From: Brevundimonas huaxiensis
GTDB lineage: Bacteria > Pseudomonadota > Alphaproteobacteria > Caulobacterales > Caulobacteraceae
Assembly: GCF_014218725.1 (NCBI RefSeq)
Contig: NZ_JABBJE010000011.1
Location: 1-39,990 of the forward strand
Direction of reading: 5' to 3'
Length of the DNA: 39,990 nt
Below are positions 1 through 7,938 of this stretch, piece after piece. Numbering within the stretch: the first letter of the stretch is position 1; each line of letters starts with the position of its first letter. The notes under the pieces are model-generated. The model saw only the letters and a program-made list of their open reading frames with translations. It was not told the origin of the DNA and did not search any database. A program made the position numbers and the translations under genes.

Positions 1-30
1 CTGCTCTTCCGTGAATCTCGCTCGTTTCAT
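1..30 (-). CDS. IS3-family transposase OrfA, N-terminal fragment
   Basis: The first 30 bases, read on the minus strand, encode MKRARFTEEQ and run off the window. This is the typical opening of IS3-family OrfA, the helix-turn-helix half of the transposase, which is normally joined to OrfB by programmed frameshifting. A purine-rich GGACGGACGGA sits directly before the ATG as a possible ribosome-binding site. Only ten residues are visible, so the family call rests on this motif and on the nearby element end. Confidence 0.65.
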   Translation of the reverse strand, partial: MKRARFTEEQ

Positions 31-94
31 TCCGTCCGTCCTTTCAAGGGCCGGACTCTAGCTCCGCGTGGAGGAAATTCTCAGGGGCACGTCA
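1..94 (-). mobile_element. End of an IS3-family insertion sequence (partial)
   Basis: Read on the minus strand, the PAS reading frame stops abruptly at 92-94. From there the sequence starts TGACGTGCCCC, which resembles the TG-starting terminal repeats of IS3-family elements (IS407/IS51-like group). About 64 bases further in, an ATG opens the frame MKRARFTEEQ, the usual N-terminus of IS3-family OrfA transposases. The rest of the element lies outside the window, so the partner terminal repeat and the target duplication cannot be seen. The boundary at 94 is inferred from where the PAS homology breaks and may be off by a few bases. Confidence 0.7.
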
Positions 95-436
95 GACCCA
101 GTAGAGGCTGCCGTCCTTGCGACGGTTCCGCAACGTGCCGGTCCAAACCTTGCCGCTGCGGATCGTGCGATACAGATCCTGGAAGAAGGCCTTGGAATGC
201 AGGCCGGAGTTCACGATCCGATGGGTCGAGCCGATCAACTCCTCTCGGCTGTAGCCGCTGACCGCCACGAACTTCTCGTTGCAGTCGGTGATGACGCCAT
301 GTCGATCGGTCGTCACCAGGATAGCGGCGACTTCGAGCGCTCTTCGAAGTTCAGCATCCAGCGCGCCTCCCATGCTTATCCCGAGCGATCGGATCGCCGT
401 GGCAGGGTGGGAGGGGTGTCTTTTGACCGACGCCAT
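92..436 (-). pseudogene. PAS-domain sensory protein, 3' part lost to IS insertion
   Basis: The frame encodes a PAS fold: a VAAILVTTD strand, GVITDCNEKF, then SGYSREELIG, a helix with NSGLHSKAFFQDLY, and the closing TLRNRRKDGSLYWV. In intact PAS proteins the last strand continues after YWV into D/H-x-T-I/V-x-P and then an output domain. Here a TGA follows directly and coincides with the IS end, so the protein loses the last PAS strand and any kinase, GGDEF or MCP output domain. The start at 436 has GGAAAGAG upstream; an ATG at 517 (AAGGA close upstream) and one at 373 are alternatives. The remainder should lie beyond the IS, outside the window. The original output function is unknown. Confidence 0.65.
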
Positions 437-628
437 CGGCTCTTTCCGGTTGTTGCCTCGCCACTTTGTTTCCAAAGACTTGCTCGGCAATCTAGGATTG
501 CGCCGGTGTGAAATCATTTCCTTATAGATGCGCTGTTAGGAGTTCGATAGCCCTAAGGGTTGACCTTCGTCTATCTTGCAGGTTGCGGCCAATCCTGTCA
601 CACCAAGCCTATGGGTGTTCGGGGGACG

Positions 629-1087
629 ATGGACGAGTTCACCGTGCGGGCGTTCGATGATCCCGCGATGGCGCTGTATGCGCTCGACACCGCCTTGCTC
701 GAACTCGATCGACAGCTCGATCGCGTCCTGCGCGCCGATGGTCAAAGCAATGCCGCCGTCCGCGCCTTGAGCCTGATCGCCAGCGAGGGCCGTCGCGGCG
801 TCAAACAATGCGCTCTCGGATCGACGCTTCAGGCGCCGCCGGCCTCGCTGTCGCGTCTGGTCGATCATCTGGTTCGCGCCGATCTGGTCAAGCGTTCGCC
901 CCATCCGAACGACCGGCGCGTCACCATGCTGGAAATCACCGAGGCAGGCCGCGCTGTTCTGGACGATCGGCGGTCGCAATACGGGCGTCTGGCCGGACTG
1001 TTGACCAGCGAGGGTCTGAAGACCGCCGCCCAGCTGGTCCCGCTGCTGCAGGCCATGGCGAAGGACGTCGGTCACGCCGCGACCTGA
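629..1087 (+). CDS. MarR-family winged-helix transcriptional regulator
   Basis: About 152 residues, the usual MarR length. After an N-terminal helix (ALYALDTALLELDRQLDRV) comes the winged helix-turn-helix. It includes the recognition-helix region APPASLSRLVDHLVRADLV and the wing SPHPNDRRVTMLEITEAG, whose DRR is the family hallmark. A C-terminal dimerisation helix follows. I chose the ATG at 629 because GGGGGA lies just upstream; a longer frame opens at 560 but its first 23 residues do not look like the family. The protein probably binds DNA as a dimer and responds to a small ligand or oxidant. Neither target nor ligand can be read from context: the gene stands alone between the IS-truncated PAS gene and the chemoreceptor. 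Confidence 0.8.
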   Translation: MDEFTVRAFDDPAMALYALDTALLELDRQLDRVLRADGQSNAAVRALSLIASEGRRGVKQCALGSTLQAPPASLSRLVDHLVRADLVKRSPHPNDRRVTMLEITEAGRAVLDDRRSQYGRLAGLLTSEGLKTAAQLVPLLQAMAKDVGHAAT

Positions 1088-1201
1088 CGTCAGACCGGCG
1101 CAAACAATGCTTCCGCTGTGAAACAGTCTACAGCCTGAAGAGACTTCAACCGGCTTTTAGATCGAACCTCGTCCAACTGGCCGCCATGCAAGGGGGCCGT
1201 C

Positions 1202-2812
1202 ATGTCGGACGCAATGAATCTGGACCAAAGACTTCGCTTCTTGAAGCTGGACAAGGCCGCGAGGTCCCGTCTTGCTGACGCCAGACCCGTCATCGAGGCC
1301 GCGCTTCAGCCCAGCCTTGAAGCCTTTTACGCCCAGGTTCGCGCGACGCCGGACGTGGCCCGCTTCTTCGGCGCGGAAAGCCAGATCGCTGGAGCCAAGG
1401 ACGCCCAGGCGCGACACTGGGGCCTGATCGCCTCGGGCGCCTTTGATCCCGCCTATGTCGAGGGCGTGCGTCGCATCGGCCAGACCCACGCCCGGATCGG
1501 GCTGGAGCCGCGCTGGTACATCGGCGGCTACGCCCTGGTCCTGGAAGGGCTGATCGAGGCGATCGTCTCATCCCACGCCAAGACGCGGTCGCTGTTTTCG
1601 AAGCGCGACGACGGCAAGGCCTTGGCGGCGACGCTGGCCAGTGTGGTGAAGGCCGCCATGCTCGACATGGATTTCGTCATTTCGCTGTATCTGGAAGCCT
1701 CCGAGACCAAGCGCCTGGAGGCGGACCAGAAGCGCGCAGAGGCAGAGGCCGAGCAGACGCGGGTCGTGGAGGACACGGCGGCGGCTCTGGCGGCCCTGGC
1801 GCAGGGCGACCTTCGAACCCGCATCGCGTCCGACTTCACCGGCGGCTACGCGCGCCTGAAGACCGACTTCAACACCGCCATGCAGCGTCTGGACGACGCC
1901 ATGGCCGAGATCGCCGGCAATACGGGCGCCATGCAACTGGGCGCCGCCGAAATCAGTGAAGCGGCCGACGACCTGTCGCGGCGCACCGAGCATCAGGCGG
2001 CGACGCTGGAGGAAACGGCGGCCGCGCTGGACGAGATCACCGCCACGGTAAAGCGGGCGGCCGAAGGCGCCAGTCGCGCCGCCGCGGTCGTCGAAACCTC
2101 GCGTCAGTCCGCCGAGCAGTCGCGCGAGGTGGTCAGCCGCGCCGTCGAGGCCATGACCGCGATCGAACAGTCGTCGTCGCAGATCAATCAGATCATCGGC
2201 GTCATCGACGAGATCGCTTTCCAGACCAATCTTCTGGCTTTGAACGCCGGCGTCGAGGCCGCGCGCGCAGGCGACGCCGGGCGAGGATTCGCCGTGGTGG
2301 CCTCCGAGGTTCGGGCCCTGGCGCAGCGGTCCGCCGAGGCGGCCAAGGAGATCAAGTCGCTGATCACCACCTCGTCCGTCCAGGTGAAGTCCGGCGTGAC
2401 CTTGGTCGCGGAAACGGGCGAGGCCCTGTCGTCCATCGTCAAGCGCGTCGCCGAAATCGACGAGCTGATGAACGAGATTACGGCCTCGACGCGCGAGCAA
2501 TCGACGGCGCTGGAAGAGGTCAACACCGCCGTCAACCAGATGGACCAGGTGACCCAGCAGAACGCCGCCATGGTCGAACAGTCGACGGCGGCCAGCCACA
2601 GCCTGACCTCTGAAAGCCGTCAGCTGTCGAATCTGGTCCAGCGCTTCAGCCTGACACGCGAAACCGCGCTGGGCAGCCGAGCCCTCGCCGCGCCGGCGCC
2701 GCGCAAGCCGAGCGCGCCCCGGCCCATGCGTCCGGCCGCCCTGCGATCTTCCGGCTCTGCCGCCCTGGCCGTCGTGGAGGAGGCGGACACGGCCGGCTGG
2801 GAGGAGTTCTGA
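1202..2812 (+). CDS. Soluble globin-coupled methyl-accepting chemotaxis protein
   Basis: 536 residues with no transmembrane segment, so a cytoplasmic receptor. Residues 1 to about 165 form a protoglobin domain of the HemAT type; the segment [16 protein letters not shown] carries the likely proximal heme ligand His96. A linker coiled coil leads to a HAMP-like segment (about 190-235, [11 protein letters not shown]). The MCP signalling domain (about 250-490) contains the conserved hairpin tip [20 protein letters not shown]. An Ala/Pro-rich tail ends in GWEEF, resembling the C-terminal pentapeptide that tethers CheR/CheB. In HemAT-like receptors oxygen binding to heme controls CheA, so an aerotaxis role is likely. 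GGGGG ahead of the ATG serves as ribosome-binding site. No che genes are nearby. Confidence 0.88.
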   Translation: MSDAMNLDQRLRFLKLDKAARSRLADARPVIEAALQPSLEAFYAQVRATPDVARFFGAESQIAGAKDAQARHWGLIASGAFDPAYVEGVRRIGQTHARIGLEPRWYIGGYALVLEGLIEAIVSSHAKTRSLFSKRDDGKALAATLASVVKAAMLDMDFVISLYLEASETKRLEADQKRAEAEAEQTRVVEDTAAALAALAQGDLRTRIASDFTGGYARLKTDFNTAMQRLDDAMAEIAGNTGAMQLGAAEISEAADDLSRRTEHQAATLEETAAALDEITATVKRAAEGASRAAAVVETSRQSAEQSREVVSRAVEAMTAIEQSSSQINQIIGVIDEIAFQTNLLALNAGVEAARAGDAGRGFAVVASEVRALAQRSAEAAKEIKSLITTSSVQVKSGVTLVAETGEALSSIVKRVAEIDELMNEITASTREQSTALEEVNTAVNQMDQVTQQNAAMVEQSTAASHSLTSESRQLSNLVQRFSLTRETALGSRALAAPAPRKPSAPRPMRPAALRSSGSAALAVVEEADTAGWEEF

Positions 2813-2814
2813 CA

Positions 2815-3075
2815 ATGAGCCAAGGAAGCGCGAGCTACCGGATGACCCTGGCCTGCGGGCGGCTTTTGATGCTCGACGAGATCAATGCGCTGACGTCGCG
2901 CTGGAACGAAGCCCTGGCCGCCAGCCAGACCGACGAACAGACCTTCCAGACCATATCCAACGCCTGGCGCGACATGGGCGCCTTCATCAGCCGCGCCGTC
3001 TTTCAAAACGCCGCCGACGTCCGCCGACTATCGCTCGAACACCGCTGCCAAAGCGCCGGCAACGACAACGGCTAG
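2815..3075 (+). CDS. Small hypothetical protein, coupled to the chemoreceptor
   Basis: 86 residues starting two bases after the chemoreceptor stop. A strong Shine-Dalgarno sequence, GGGAGGAG at 2799-2806, lies 8 bases upstream and overlaps the codons of the receptor's terminal WEEF, so the two genes are almost certainly co-transcribed and translationally coupled. The protein looks soluble and largely helical (LLMLDEINALTSRWNEALAA, TFQTISNAWRDMGAFISR), with no signal peptide, membrane segment or cysteine motif. I do not recognise a family. Its position suggests a receptor-associated partner, but that is inference. Confidence 0.6.
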   Translation: MSQGSASYRMTLACGRLLMLDEINALTSRWNEALAASQTDEQTFQTISNAWRDMGAFISRAVFQNAADVRRLSLEHRCQSAGNDNG

Positions 3076-3088
3076 CGGACGGGGCTCC

Positions 3089-4252
3089 CTATTCGGCTGC
3101 GACCACGACGGCCGGTCGGCGTGACATCAGCACGATCATCAGCAGACCGAGGGCGGACGCGCCGGCGCCGGCCAGAGCAACAGCTGGGTAGCCGAGGCCG
3201 CCGGCGATGACGGCGCCGCCCAGAGCGGCCCCGATGGCGTTGCCGAGATTGAAGGCGCCGATGTTGACAGCCGAAGCCAGGTTCGGGGCGTCACGCGCTG
3301 CATCCATCACACGAACCTGAAGCGGCGGCACGAGCGCGAAGCTGGCGATGCCCCACAGGAATATGAGAACGGCGCTTACGCTGGCAAAAGGCATGGCCAC
3401 GGCGAAGGTCAGCAAGACGAGCGACAGGCCGGCGAGGGTGACGATCAGCGTGCGATCGACGGAACGGTCAGCAAACTTGCCGCCGATCCAGTTGCCGACG
3501 GTCAGGCCAAGCCCATAGAGGACGAGCATCGCGGTGATGAAACCCAGCGACGCGCCGGTCTGTTCGCGCAGGATCGGCGTGATGTAGGTGAAGACGGTGA
3601 ACATGGCGCTGGAACCGATAACCGTCAGGGCCAAGGCCGACAGGACGCGTCTGCGGCCAAGCACGCGCAGTTCAGCCAACATGTCGCCGGCGGCAGGTGC
3701 GGCGGCTTTCGGCAGGGTCAGGGCGAGGGCCGCCATCACCATGACGCCGATCATCGCAATGCCCCAGAAGCTGGCCCGCCATCCCAAGGTTTCCCCAGCC
3801 CAGGTGGCCAGAGGCACGCCCACGACATTGGCGATGGTCAAGCCCATGAACATGGCAGCCACCGCCCCGGCCTTGCGGTCCGGCGGCACCAACCCGGCGG
3901 CGACAATGGCGCCGACGCCAAAGAAGGCGCCATGGTTCAGCGACGTGATGATCCGCGCGATCATCAGCAGGGCGTAGTTGTCAGCCAGCGCAGACAGCGC
4001 ATTGCCAATCGTGAAGATGCCGGCGAGCCCGATGAGCAGGGCGCGGCGCGGAACACGGCCCGTGGCCAGGGTCATCAAGGGCGCGCCCAGGACGACGCCC
4101 AGAGCGTAGGCGCTGATCAGCAGACCGGCCGATGGAATAGAGACGCCCAGATCGGTCGCGATGACGGGCAACAGCCCCATCGGGGCGAACTCGGTCACGC
4201 CGATACCGAACGCGCCGGCGGCGAGCGCCAGCAGGGGAGGGTTGAGTTTCAT
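3089..4252 (-). CDS. MFS transporter, DHA1/AraJ-like efflux permease
   Basis: 387 residues with about 12 hydrophobic segments, beginning MKLNPPLLALAAGAFGIGVTEF. The first segment's GVTEFAPMGLLP and the loop with GAPLMTLATGRVPRR match the drug:H+ antiporter-1 branch that includes AraJ and related sugar or drug efflux proteins. The start at 4252 is the only one that begins just before the first membrane helix; the open frame continues upstream to 4579, but that part is the antisense of the neighbouring LysR gene. The gene is transcribed away from that LysR regulator, the usual arrangement for a regulator and its target exporter. The substrate is unknown. Confidence 0.82.
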   Translation of the reverse strand: MKLNPPLLALAAGAFGIGVTEFAPMGLLPVIATDLGVSIPSAGLLISAYALGVVLGAPLMTLATGRVPRRALLIGLAGIFTIGNALSALADNYALLMIARIITSLNHGAFFGVGAIVAAGLVPPDRKAGAVAAMFMGLTIANVVGVPLATWAGETLGWRASFWGIAMIGVMVMAALALTLPKAAAPAAGDMLAELRVLGRRRVLSALALTVIGSSAMFTVFTYITPILREQTGASLGFITAMLVLYGLGLTVGNWIGGKFADRSVDRTLIVTLAGLSLVLLTFAVAMPFASVSAVLIFLWGIASFALVPPLQVRVMDAARDAPNLASAVNIGAFNLGNAIGAALGGAVIAGGLGYPAVALAGAGASALGLLMIVLMSRRPAVVVAAE

Positions 4253-4344
4253 AGGATGGAAATCCGCAGACCAATAAGACTTGCGCACAGATGGACGCGG
4301 TCGTGCCCAGCGGTTAGGCCTTTCGGAAGCGAAGGATTTTTGAA
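4253..4344. promoter_or_regulatory. Divergent promoter region between MFS exporter and LysR regulator
   Basis: The 92 bases between the two divergent start codons must hold both promoters and probably the LysR operator. I looked for the T-N11-A palindrome typical of LysR-family sites and found no convincing symmetric copy, so the operator is placed by gene arrangement only. On the plus strand GAAGGA lies about 9 bases before the LysR start. Confidence 0.4.
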
Positions 4345-5307
4345 ATGCACGCAAAGGCGCCGTCAGCGGGCGCGGATCGCGCCCGCGACATGGAGGTGTT
4401 CGCGGCTGTGGCTGCGGCCGGCAGCTTTTCAGCGGCCGGTCGGGTTCTTGGGCTGACGCCATCGGCGGTAAGCCGAACGATCGATCGGATCGAGGCGCGA
4501 CTGGGTGTGCGGCTCGTCCTGCGGACAACCCGCGCCTTGACGTTGACGGTCGAGGGCCAGGCCTATCTGAGCGCCGCACGGAGAATTGTCGCCGACCTGG
4601 ATGAGGCCGAGCAGTCCATCTCGGACCAGGGCGCGCCGCAGGGACGCCTAAGGGTCAGCGCATCCTTGGCGCACGGTCGGCAGGTAGTCGTGCCGCTGAT
4701 CGGCGCGTTCGTGGCGCGCTACCCGCAAATCCTCGTCGATATCAATTTGACGGATACGGTCGTGGATGTCGCGGCCGGACAGGCCGATGTCGCCATTCGC
4801 TTCGGACCGCTGCTGGACAGTCCGCTGACGGCGCGACGGCTCGGTGAGACAGGGCGAACGATCGTGGCGTCGCCAGCCTATCTCGCGCGTCGCGGCGTGC
4901 CGCACGTGCCAGAGGACCTACACCAACATGACTGTCTGAATTTCAACTTCCGAAGACTGGAGCCCGTGTGGCCTTTTCGACGGGACGGTCGTGACTATGC
5001 GCTGACGGTTCGCGGCCCCGTGGAAGCGAACAATGGCGAGAGCCTGACGCAACTTGCGCTGGCCGGCGTCGGCATAACGCGCGTGGGCAACTTCAGCGTC
5101 GCCGACGCCATTGCGAAGGGAGAGCTCGTGCCGCTGCTTGAGGATTTCAATCCTGGCGATCGTGAGCCCATCCATGCCGTCTTTGTCGGCGGCGCCAGCG
5201 TTCCCGCTCGCATCCGGGTGTTCGTCGACTTCTTGGTCGATCAACTGCGGCCACGGTCGGTTGCAAGGGACGCGACCGAGGTCGCCCCTGGTGCTGACAC
5301 GGGGTGA
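4345..5307 (+). CDS. LysR-family transcriptional regulator
   Basis: 320 residues. The N-terminal helix-turn-helix is classical: MEVFAAVAAAGSFSAAGRVLGLTPSAVSRTIDRIEARLGVRL, followed by LVLRTTRALTLTVEGQAYL. The C-terminal half (about 100-310) is a periplasmic-binding-like effector domain with VDVAAGQADVAIRFG and the GVGITRVGNFSVADAI segment. It belongs to the large branch that often controls oxidoreductases or exporters of small aromatics. It diverges from the MFS exporter and probably regulates it. A GAAGGA ribosome-binding site precedes the ATG. The last 20 residues are an unstructured tail. Confidence 0.88.
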   Translation: MHAKAPSAGADRARDMEVFAAVAAAGSFSAAGRVLGLTPSAVSRTIDRIEARLGVRLVLRTTRALTLTVEGQAYLSAARRIVADLDEAEQSISDQGAPQGRLRVSASLAHGRQVVVPLIGAFVARYPQILVDINLTDTVVDVAAGQADVAIRFGPLLDSPLTARRLGETGRTIVASPAYLARRGVPHVPEDLHQHDCLNFNFRRLEPVWPFRRDGRDYALTVRGPVEANNGESLTQLALAGVGITRVGNFSVADAIAKGELVPLLEDFNPGDREPIHAVFVGGASVPARIRVFVDFLVDQLRPRSVARDATEVAPGADTG

Positions 5308-5414
5308 TCGCGGCAAATCGTCGTGGAAATGATGCGCGCGGAACCGTCACCGCTGGCTTGGCTTTTCCCATTCACGGGGATCAGGAGATCCTGCAAGCGG
5401 TTGGGGGTACAGCT

Positions 5415-6125
5415 TTGAGTTGGATGCCGTATTGCGGTCCTGCGCCAGCCCTTGGCGAGTGGCGCTGGAATCTTGATCCGATCTTGCTGGCCGTCCTCGT
5501 TGCAGCCGCGGGCCTGGTCCTGTGGCGGCTGGAAGGGCGGCGGCGCGGTTATGGCCTGGCGGCCGTAGCGGTATTGGCCGTTGGATTTGTGTCCCCCCTG
5601 TGCGCCCTCAGTTCGGCGCTGTTCTCGGTACGGACGGTGCATCATGTGCTGTTGGTCGGCCTCGCCGCGCCCTTGCTCTCGGCGGCCTTGCCGTCGAGGC
5701 GCTACGGATCGCTGATCCTGGCGACGGCGGTGCAAGCGGTGGTGTTCTGGGCCTGGCACGCGCCTGACGCCTATGGCGCCGCCCTGTCGAACGATGCGGT
5801 CTATTGGGTGATGCAGATCAGTCTACTGGCGAGCGCCGGCTGGTTCTGGTGCGCGGCGCGGTCGGCGTCTGCGCCGGCGGCGGTCATCGCCCTATTGGCG
5901 GCCATGCTGGCAATGGGGCTGCTCGGGGCGGTGCTGACCTTTGCGGGGCAGGCGGTTTATGCGCCCCATGCCTATTCGACCCTGGCCTGGGGCATGACGC
6001 CGCTCGAGGATCAGCAGGCGGCTGGGCTGATCATGTGGGCGCCGGCGGCGGCGCTGTATCTGTTCGCCGCCCTGTGGCGGCTGGGGCGAATGATCGGCCC
6101 CGACGCCGAGGCGCATCCGGCATGA
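5415..6125 (+). CDS. ctaG: Cytochrome c oxidase assembly factor, CtaG (caa3_CtaG) family
   Basis: About 236 residues with six or seven membrane helices. The start MSWMPYCGPAPALGEWRWNLDP, the HHVLLVGLAAPLL helix and the AWHAPDAY and ALYLFAALWRLG segments match the caa3_CtaG family, integral membrane proteins needed to assemble the copper centres of caa3-type oxidases. This family is unrelated to Cox11. I placed the start at a TTG (5415), seven bases after GGGGG; an ATG at 5424 is an alternative, and the open frame from 5304 overlaps the LysR stop and looks like leader. The stop overlaps the next ATG (ATGA). Its neighbours are cytochrome b561 and, further on, oxidase subunits, which supports the role. 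Confidence 0.8.
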   Translation: MSWMPYCGPAPALGEWRWNLDPILLAVLVAAAGLVLWRLEGRRRGYGLAAVAVLAVGFVSPLCALSSALFSVRTVHHVLLVGLAAPLLSAALPSRRYGSLILATAVQAVVFWAWHAPDAYGAALSNDAVYWVMQISLLASAGWFWCAARSASAPAAVIALLAAMLAMGLLGAVLTFAGQAVYAPHAYSTLAWGMTPLEDQQAAGLIMWAPAAALYLFAALWRLGRMIGPDAEAHPA

Positions 6126-6841
6126 TCGAAAGACTGTTCAGGCAGCTGCTGGAATGGGCGGCGGGTCACCATGACGAGGGTCGCTACTCGCCCGTCGGCA
6201 TCGGCTTTCATTGGGTGATGGCGGGGCTGGTGATCTTCCAGCTCGGTTGGGGCTGGTGGATGGGACGCCAGCCGGTGGGCGGCGCCATGATGGCCGCCTA
6301 CGACCTGCATTTCGCGATCGGCGTGCTGATGCTGATCCTGGTGATCGGCCGGTTGTCGTGGCGACTGCTGGCGCCCGACCTGATCAATGATGCGGACAAG
6401 CCGGGTTGGGAGAGCATGGCCGCCCATGTGACCCACTATGTCTTCTACATCTGCCTGTTCGGCCTGCCACTGTCGGGCTGGGCCATGATTTCGGCGACGG
6501 ATCGGACGCGCCAGCTGGAGACGTTGGGGTTCATCAAATGGCCGCTGCTGCCGCTGCAGGATCTGTCCAACACCCAGCTATGGGCGATCGAGGCGGCGGC
6601 GGAGTGGATGCACTGGGGACTGGTCATCACCCTGCTGCTGATGATTCCCATCCACGCCGGCGCCGCGCTCAAGCACCATCTGATCGATAGGGACGACGTG
6701 TTTCACGCGATGCTGCCGGTCGTGCCGCAGCTTCGACCGAAGCGGACCCGGTGGCAGCGGCGCTGGCGCGCGCTGGAGAAGCGGGTTGCGTCGACAGCCA
6801 GGACGCTATGGCGCGGGCTTCTGGGTCCGAAAGCGATTTGA
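6122..6841 (+). CDS. Cytochrome b561 family membrane protein
   Basis: 239 residues with four main transmembrane helices and the conserved histidines of the bacterial b561/YodB type: YSPVGIGFHWVM in helix 1, AYDLHFAIGVLML in helix 2, and MHWGLVITLLLMIPIHAGAA in the last helix, followed by the family signature LKHHLIDRDDVFHAML. The protein should carry two b hemes and pass electrons between quinol and periplasmic acceptors or superoxide. The ATG overlaps the ctaG stop by four bases, indicating coupled translation. A basic C-terminal tail of about 40 residues (RPKRTRWQRRW onward) is encoded antisense to the 3' end of the convergent cytochrome c gene. Confidence 0.87.
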   Translation: MIERLFRQLLEWAAGHHDEGRYSPVGIGFHWVMAGLVIFQLGWGWWMGRQPVGGAMMAAYDLHFAIGVLMLILVIGRLSWRLLAPDLINDADKPGWESMAAHVTHYVFYICLFGLPLSGWAMISATDRTRQLETLGFIKWPLLPLQDLSNTQLWAIEAAAEWMHWGLVITLLLMIPIHAGAALKHHLIDRDDVFHAMLPVVPQLRPKRTRWQRRWRALEKRVASTARTLWRGLLGPKAI

Positions 6842-7421
6842 CGGCGGCGGCCATGACCCCGCGCGGGTCGTTGCGGCGTTTGCCCGCTTTCCAGCGGTCG
6901 ATCTGTTCAAGCGTGTAAGCGGCGGGCTGACCGGCGATCTGCGGATTGCCGCCCTGGCCCGAGCCTTGCCCCCGGTCGCCGTGACATGAGGCGCAGGCGA
7001 CGATGCCGCGCGAGGGGTCGCCGTTCAGATAGAGGGCGGGCGCAGGCGCCATCGACGCGGGCGTTTGCGTCGGCGGCGCGGGCAGGGCGGCGTAGTAGGC
7101 GGCGACCTCGCGTCGGCCCTGCTGGTCCAAGGCCTTGGCGATGCGGGTCATGGCGTCGTCGGGACGCAGGCCCGATGCATAGTCTTCCAACTGCTTTTGC
7201 AGATAGCCGGCGTCCAGGCCCGCAAGCCGCGGGGCGGCGACCCCGTCCCCGCCGCCGTCCAGGCCGTGACAGGTAAAGCAGGCGTTGGCCGCCCCGCCGG
7301 CGCCGCCGCTCATGGCGATGACCTGACCATTCGCCGTGAACGTGCGATCCGTCTGGCCCGGCGTGGAGTCGCAGGCGGCCAGGCCGGTCAGCAGAACAAG
7401 GACGGAAAGGGAGGCGCGCAC
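6669..7421 (-). CDS. Diheme cytochrome c (c4-like) lipoprotein
   Basis: About 250 residues with two heme-attachment motifs, C48-F-T-C51-H and C143-A-S-C146-H, each followed by the c4-type pattern (GLDGGGDGVAAPRLAGL; GDRGQGSGQGGNPQIAGQPAAYTLEQIDRWKAGKR). The GTG at 7421 gives a clean lipoprotein signal, MRASLSVLVLLTGLAAC, with lipobox LAAC; the longer frame to 7625 has no plausible start. It should be a lipid-anchored periplasmic electron carrier, a candidate donor for the oxidase encoded divergently. The C-terminal 38 residues are an Ala-rich extension that overlaps the b561 gene tail-to-tail. The gene is convergent with ctaG-b561 and divergent from the oxidase operon. Confidence 0.8.
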   Translation of the reverse strand: MRASLSVLVLLTGLAACDSTPGQTDRTFTANGQVIAMSGGAGGAANACFTCHGLDGGGDGVAAPRLAGLDAGYLQKQLEDYASGLRPDDAMTRIAKALDQQGRREVAAYYAALPAPPTQTPASMAPAPALYLNGDPSRGIVACASCHGDRGQGSGQGGNPQIAGQPAAYTLEQIDRWKAGKRRNDPRGVMAAAVKSLSDPEARAIASWLSTQPASPARASAAATGSASVEAAARPAASRETRRPYRSDGA

Positions 7422-7566
7422 GGCGGTGCAACACCTGCTTATGGCGAAGGTTCCTTGTGGCGATACGCCGAGGCTCCATGTCGCAGTCGGGAACCTCCGT
7501 CCGACAAGAGGATTGCTCTGGCGAAGCTTTGGGGGGCGGATGGGTTTTCGGACAGCGGGCGAGGCG
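7422..7566. promoter_or_regulatory. Divergent regulatory region between cytochrome c genes and oxidase operon
   Basis: 145 bases separate the two divergent cytochrome genes. A perfect 7-bp inverted repeat, AGGTTCC at 7448-7454 and GGAACCT at 7490-7496, is spaced by 35 bases. I found no FNR/FixK-type TTGAT-N4-ATCAA box. A shared control region is likely from the gene arrangement, but no factor can be assigned. Confidence 0.35.
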
Positions 7567-7938
7567 ATGGGACGACGGGCGGCGGCCTGCGCGCTGGCGC
7601 TTGCCGTGTGCGCCTGCGTGGACAAGTCCGACCTGCCTCGGCCGGTGGTTCAGGCCGACGCAGCCGCCGGACTGACGGTAATCAAGGAGGTCGGTTGCGC
7701 CGCCTGTCACCGCATCCCCGGCGTCGCCTGGCCCGAGGGCCGGTCCGGCTCGAACCTTGCCGGGTTCGGCGCGCGTCCCCTGATCGCCGGACGTCTGCCG
7801 AACCAGCCCGATACTCTGATCCGCTGGCTGATCGACGCGCCGTCGATGGATCCCGGAACCGCCATGCCGCCCATGCCCCTGACGCAAGACCAAGCCCGCG
7901 ACGTTGCGGCCTATCTGTACACGCTCGATGAAGACTGA
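7567..7938 (+). CDS. Small c-type cytochrome, probable lipoprotein
   Basis: About 123 residues with one heme site, C44-A-A-C47-H, and a distal MPPMPL segment supplying the likely Met ligand. The N-terminus MGRRAAACALALAVCAC looks like a lipoprotein signal, with Cys17 the likely lipidated residue. An ATG at 7540 would add nine residues, and neither start has an ideally spaced ribosome-binding site. The last bases overlap the start of the subunit II gene (ATG at 7928 inside the last codons), so it is the first gene of the oxidase operon. It is likely an electron carrier to the CuA/cytochrome c domain of subunit II. Confidence 0.8.
   Translation: MGRRAAACALALAVCACVDKSDLPRPVVQADAAAGLTVIKEVGCAACHRIPGVAWPEGRSGSNLAGFGARPLIAGRLPNQPDTLIRWLIDAPSMDPGTAMPPMPLTQDQARDVAAYLYTLDED

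Noticed and set aside
4253..4579. N-terminal extension of the MFS exporter frame
   Set aside because: It runs antisense to the LysR gene and lacks transporter features; the transporter starts at 4252.
7904..7927. Earlier start of subunit II at 7904
   Set aside because: It would add eight residues inside the preceding cytochrome's coding end; the ATG at 7928 is the better start.
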